DNA from: JAFAVZ01 sp036009105 | GTDB taxonomy: Bacteria > Acidobacteriota > Thermoanaerobaculia > Gp7-AA8 | Direction: 5' to 3' | Length of the DNA: 16,009 nucleotides | Assembly (NCBI GenBank): GCA_036009105.1 | Contig: DASYMJ010000277.1 | Span: 1 to 16,009 of the forward strand | Shown here: positions 13,638-16,009 of the stretch, piece by piece | Position numbering within the stretch: position 1 is the first letter of the stretch | How the letters are laid out: each line of letters opens with the position of its first letter | Notes under the pieces: model-generated | Told to the model about the DNA's origin: nothing | Database searches by the model: none | What the model saw: the letters and a program-made list of their open reading frames with translations, nothing else | Made by a program: the position numbers and the translations under genes

Positions 13638-14912
13638 GTGCTTCACCTGACGCGCGCCCTGCAGCATCGCAACTACCGTCTCTTCTTCACCGGCCAGGGC
13701 GTGTCGCTGATTGGCACGTGGGTCACGCGCATCGCCACGAGCTGGATGGTCTATCGCCTGACCGGCTCGGAGCTCCTCCTCGGCGTCACCGGCTTCGCCG
13801 GGCAGATCCCGCTCCTCGTCCTCGCGCCGTTCGCCGGCGTGCTGGTCGACCGCTGGAACCGGCACCGGATGCTGGTCATCACCCAGATCCTCTCCGCGCT
13901 GCAGTCGCTGGCGCTGGCCGTGCTCGCCTTGACCGGACGCATCACCGTGGCCGAGATCATCGCGCTGCAGGTGCTGCAGGGAGTGATCAACGCCTTCGAC
14001 ACGCCGGCGCGGCAGGCGTTCGTGGTGGAGATGGTCACCGACCGGGCCGACCTGCCGAACGCGATCGCCCTGAACTCCTCGATGTTCAACGCCTCGCGCA
14101 TCATCGGGCCGACCATCGGCGGGCTGGTCATTGCCGCGGTCGGCGAAGGGTGGTGCTTCATGATCGACGCGATCTCCTACGTCGCCGTGATCATGTCCCT
14201 CCTCGCCATGCGCCTGCCCGCCCGCGGCACGCCGCGAGCGCGCGCGGCAATGCTCGAAGAGCTGCAGAGCGGCGTGCGCTACGTCTTCGGCTTCGCGCCC
14301 GTGCGCGAGCTGCTCATCAACGTGGCGCTGATCGGGACCATGGGCATGCCGTACGCGGTGCTCATGCCGGTCTTCGCAACCAAAGTGCTGCACGGCGGCC
14401 CCCACACCCTCGGCCTGCTCATGACCGCCTCCGGCCTCGGCGCGCTGGCCGGCACCGTCTATCTCGCCTCGCGCCACTCGGTGGTGGGGCTGGGCAAGGT
14501 GATCGTCGCCGCGACGATGATGCTCAGCGCCGGCCTGATCGCCTTCTCGCTGTCGCACTCGCTGTGGCTCTCCATGGCCGCCCTGCCGCTGGTCGGCGCG
14601 GGGATGATGCTGCAGTCCTCCTCGTCGAATACGATCCTGCAGACGGTGGTCGATGAAGATTTGCGCGGCCGGGTGATGGCCTTCTACAGCGTCGCCGTGC
14701 TGGGCACGCAGCCGCTGGGCAGCCTGGCGGCGGGCATCCTGGCCGACCGCATCGGCGCGCCGCACACCATCACGATCGGCGCCGTGGCGTGCATCGCGGG
14801 CGGCGCATGGTTCGCGTGGCGCCGCCCGCTCCTCGCGGATCACATCCGGCCCATCTACATCGAGCGCGGCATCCTGCCGCCGCCCGAGGAGACGACCTCG
14901 CCGGTGGCGTGA
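13638..14912 (+). CDS. Major facilitator superfamily exporter (EntS/MFS_3 type)
   Basis: 424 residues with about 12 hydrophobic segments, the usual MFS size. MFS motif A is seen as GVLVDRWNRHRML at 67-79 in the loop after helix 2, and ALQHRNYRLFFTGQGVSLIGTW at the N-terminus followed by INAFDTPARQAFV near 115-130 is typical of the enterobactin-exporter-like (MFS_3) branch. A second-half motif A-like loop (ADRIGAP) lies near 370. The substrate cannot be read from sequence; related proteins export siderophores, drugs or metabolites. The GTG at 13638 is chosen because no in-frame ATG precedes the conserved RNYRLFF start closely and an AAGGA lies 7 bases upstream. The longer open frame upstream is the antisense of the neighbouring monooxygenase gene. 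Confidence 0.9.
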   Translation: MLHLTRALQHRNYRLFFTGQGVSLIGTWVTRIATSWMVYRLTGSELLLGVTGFAGQIPLLVLAPFAGVLVDRWNRHRMLVITQILSALQSLALAVLALTGRITVAEIIALQVLQGVINAFDTPARQAFVVEMVTDRADLPNAIALNSSMFNASRIIGPTIGGLVIAAVGEGWCFMIDAISYVAVIMSLLAMRLPARGTPRARAAMLEELQSGVRYVFGFAPVRELLINVALIGTMGMPYAVLMPVFATKVLHGGPHTLGLLMTASGLGALAGTVYLASRHSVVGLGKVIVAATMMLSAGLIAFSLSHSLWLSMAALPLVGAGMMLQSSSSNTILQTVVDEDLRGRVMAFYSVAVLGTQPLGSLAAGILADRIGAPHTITIGAVACIAGGAWFAWRRPLLADHIRPIYIERGILPPPEETTSPVA

Positions 14913-15060
14913 TTGGGGGTCAGGCCGTGCGCCATGCGACGGCGCGCAAGGGCGGATGCGGTCCCGGCAAGGCTGGTCATGACGTGGTCACCGTTTGATG
15001 GGACGGGGAGCCGAGGATCGTGACGCGCTCCCTTTTTCCGGAAGGAGGATGATACGGCGC
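14913..15060. other. Non-coding upstream region of the zeta-like kinase gene
   Basis: 148 bases without a supported gene. TGGTCA occurs twice as a direct repeat (14974-14979 and 14985-14990), 11 bases apart, about one helical turn, which would suit a protein operator. At 15031-15048 the Shine-Dalgarno stretch GAAGGAGG pairs with CCTTTTTCC in a 7-bp stem (two G-T wobbles) with a 4-base loop, so translation start may be masked. No clear -35/-10 pair or terminator was found. Confidence 0.35.
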
Positions 15061-15579
15061 ATGGAGAAGAAGGTCGTGATCATCGCCCGCCCGAACGGCG
15101 CCGGGAAAACGACGTTCGCGCGGGAGTTTCTGCCGGCGGAGGCCGGGCTGCCGCTGTTCATCAATGCGGATCTCATCGCCGCCGGTCTGTCGCCGTTTGA
15201 TCCCGATGCGGCGGCCATCCGCGCCGGGCGGATGATGCTGAGCGAGATCGACCGCCACGCGGCGGCGGGCCGCAGCTTCGCGTTTGAGACGACGCTGTCG
15301 GGGCACACCTACCTGCGGCGCGTCGATGTGTGGCGAGCGGCGGGATTCGTCGTCGAATTGATCTTCCTCTCGCTTACCTCTCCGGAAGAAGCGATTGCGC
15401 GCGTGGCAATGCGCGTGCGGCAGGGAGGGCACGACGTGGCGTCTGACGTCATCCGGCGGCGTTTCGACAGCGGCCTTCGAAATTTTCAGCTGGTCTATCG
15501 CGATCGGGTTGATTATTGGCAGTGGTTCAACAACAGCGGACCGCGGCCGCAACTGTTGGAAGAGGGATCGCACCAATGA
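15061..15579 (+). CDS. Zeta-toxin-like P-loop kinase
   Basis: 172 residues, similar in layout to zeta-toxin family small NTPases: P-loop at 9-18 (ARPNGAGKTT, Lys16), NADLIAAGLSPF with Asp37, RAGRMMLSEI at 55-63, FAFETTLSGHTYL with Glu76, the lid-like RVAMRVRQGGHDV at 114-126, and RRRFDSGLRNF at 132-142. Zeta toxins phosphorylate UDP-N-acetylglucosamine; many chromosomal relatives of this form are untested, so the substrate is not assured. The first Walker A glycine is replaced by arginine (Arg10), which may impair nucleotide binding. The start is uncertain. The ATG at 15061 follows GGAGG with 12 bases between; an ATG at 15049 adds four residues but abuts the Shine-Dalgarno. The stop overlaps the next gene as ATGA. 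Confidence 0.88.
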   Translation: MEKKVVIIARPNGAGKTTFAREFLPAEAGLPLFINADLIAAGLSPFDPDAAAIRAGRMMLSEIDRHAAAGRSFAFETTLSGHTYLRRVDVWRAAGFVVELIFLSLTSPEEAIARVAMRVRQGGHDVASDVIRRRFDSGLRNFQLVYRDRVDYWQWFNNSGPRPQLLEEGSHQ

Positions 15580-15788
15580 GTGAGGCACTGGAATCGAAGC
15601 TGCCGAACGCCGACATGCAAGCGGCCCCGCGCGCCCTGCTGCGCGCGGCCCGGCGCGCTCGCGAGATCGCGAGGCAGACGAACACCGCCATCGTCATCAT
15701 GCGGGATGGCGTCCTGGTCGAGGAGCGCGTCACGGAAGAGGACCTGGAAGCGGCTACGGACGCCGCCGTCCCCGCGGCGCCGAAGTAG
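15576..15788 (+). CDS. Small 70-residue protein, candidate partner/antitoxin of the zeta-like kinase
   Basis: 70 residues, starting at the ATG at 15576, which overlaps the kinase stop by 4 bases (ATGA), so the two are probably co-translated. An in-frame GTG and ATG exist further upstream only inside the kinase gene. The sequence has an Ala/Arg-rich helical part (about 15-35, RALLRAARRAREIARQT), then a short beta-like part NTAIVIMRDGVLVEERV (36-52) and an acidic helix with an Ala/Pro tail. No transmembrane or signal segment is visible. I do not recognise a named domain. Small proteins with an IVIMRDG-type core next to zeta-like kinases seem common, so an antitoxin or regulator role is plausible but inferred only from position and size. 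Confidence 0.7.
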   Translation: MSEALESKLPNADMQAAPRALLRAARRAREIARQTNTAIVIMRDGVLVEERVTEEDLEAATDAAVPAAPK

Positions 15789-16009
15789 GAGTGGCCGGGC
15801 GCGCGGCCGGTCGGCGATCGCTCGGAGCGCGGTTCGGCGCAGCCGGACCGCGACGCGCCGCGGGCGCCCGCCCACCCCCCGCACGCCCACTCCCCCCCGC
15901 CGCCCCACGCCCGCCCGTCCCGCCGCCACCGGACCGGCCGCCGCCCGCCGCGGGCCCGCCGCCGCCCCGCCGCTCCGCCATGGCGGCGGCGCGGGCGCGG
16001 GCGTCCGCC
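15789..16009. other. C-rich low-complexity edge region, no gene supported
   Basis: After the last stop, the plus strand becomes strongly C-rich (runs of C with G, few A or T), especially about 15860-15970. Open frames here encode Gly/Arg/Ala/Pro-rich low-complexity peptides without start signals or known motifs and are not called. It may be a true GC-rich intergenic tract, or low-quality sequence at a contig end. No hairpin plus T-tract is seen. Confidence 0.5.

Noticed and set aside
13512..14843. 443-codon open frame on the minus strand
   Set aside because: Antisense of the MFS gene; no motifs.
14995..15060. Longer N-terminus for the zeta-like kinase (start at 14995)
   Set aside because: It would read through the Shine-Dalgarno stretch, and the extra residues do not resemble the family.
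15754..15981. 75-codon Gly/Arg-rich minus-strand frame
   Set aside because: Low-complexity product of the C-rich tract without ribosome-binding site or motif.

Overview
The window is uniformly GC-rich bacterial chromosome with densely packed genes in mixed orientation. There are no phage, transposase, CRISPR, rRNA or tRNA signatures. The gene set suggests a MAG or contig from the Acidobacteriota or a similar lineage: a DUF4388 protein, a split-type methylmalonyl-CoA mutase large subunit, an M14 peptidase with a C-terminal amidotransferase-like region, and a zeta-like kinase followed by a 70-residue protein. That placement is inference from gene families, not from a phylogenetic marker.

Layout. 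(1) 1-2783, minus strand: a DUF4388 protein followed by a membrane-anchored patatin-like lipase that runs off the left edge; an inverted heptamer-repeat block lies between them. (2) 2833-4392, plus strand: methylmalonyl-CoA mutase large subunit, divergent from the DUF4388 gene across 49 bases. (3) 4393-4498: convergent intergenic gap holding a 24-bp heptamer hairpin and a second pair of GC-rich hairpins. (4) 8645-4499, minus strand: LolC/E-type permease, pheA, carA and a TPM-domain protein. The permease and pheA overlap by 8 bases, carA and the TPM gene by 4. A MITE/REP-like palindrome sits between pheA and carA; it contains the pheA stop codon and probably the -35 box of carA. (5) 10306-8729, minus strand: a secreted 5'-nucleotidase-family protein, divergent from (6) 10362-12653, plus strand: a secreted M14 carboxypeptidase. 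(7) 13623-12634, minus strand: nitronate monooxygenase, overlapping the peptidase tail-to-tail by 20 bases and divergent from (8) 13638-14912, plus strand: an MFS exporter whose start lies 14 bases away. (9) 15061-15788, plus strand: a zeta-toxin-like P-loop kinase with an altered Walker A motif, coupled by ATGA to a 70-residue candidate partner. (10) 15789-16009: very C-rich sequence with no convincing gene.

How the genes work together: most are housekeeping or secreted-enzyme genes (pyrimidine/arginine and phenylalanine biosynthesis, propionyl-CoA metabolism, lipoprotein export, extracellular nucleotide and peptide breakdown), with no single shared pathway. The recurrent themes are structural. 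One is very short or absent 5' leaders with -10-like hexamers 6-8 bases before several starts. The other is 7-bp-period repeats in three intergenic gaps, with a different unit in each. The best candidate for an unusual system is the zeta-like kinase/small-protein pair. The most unusual regulatory arrangement is the palindromic element joining pheA to carA.
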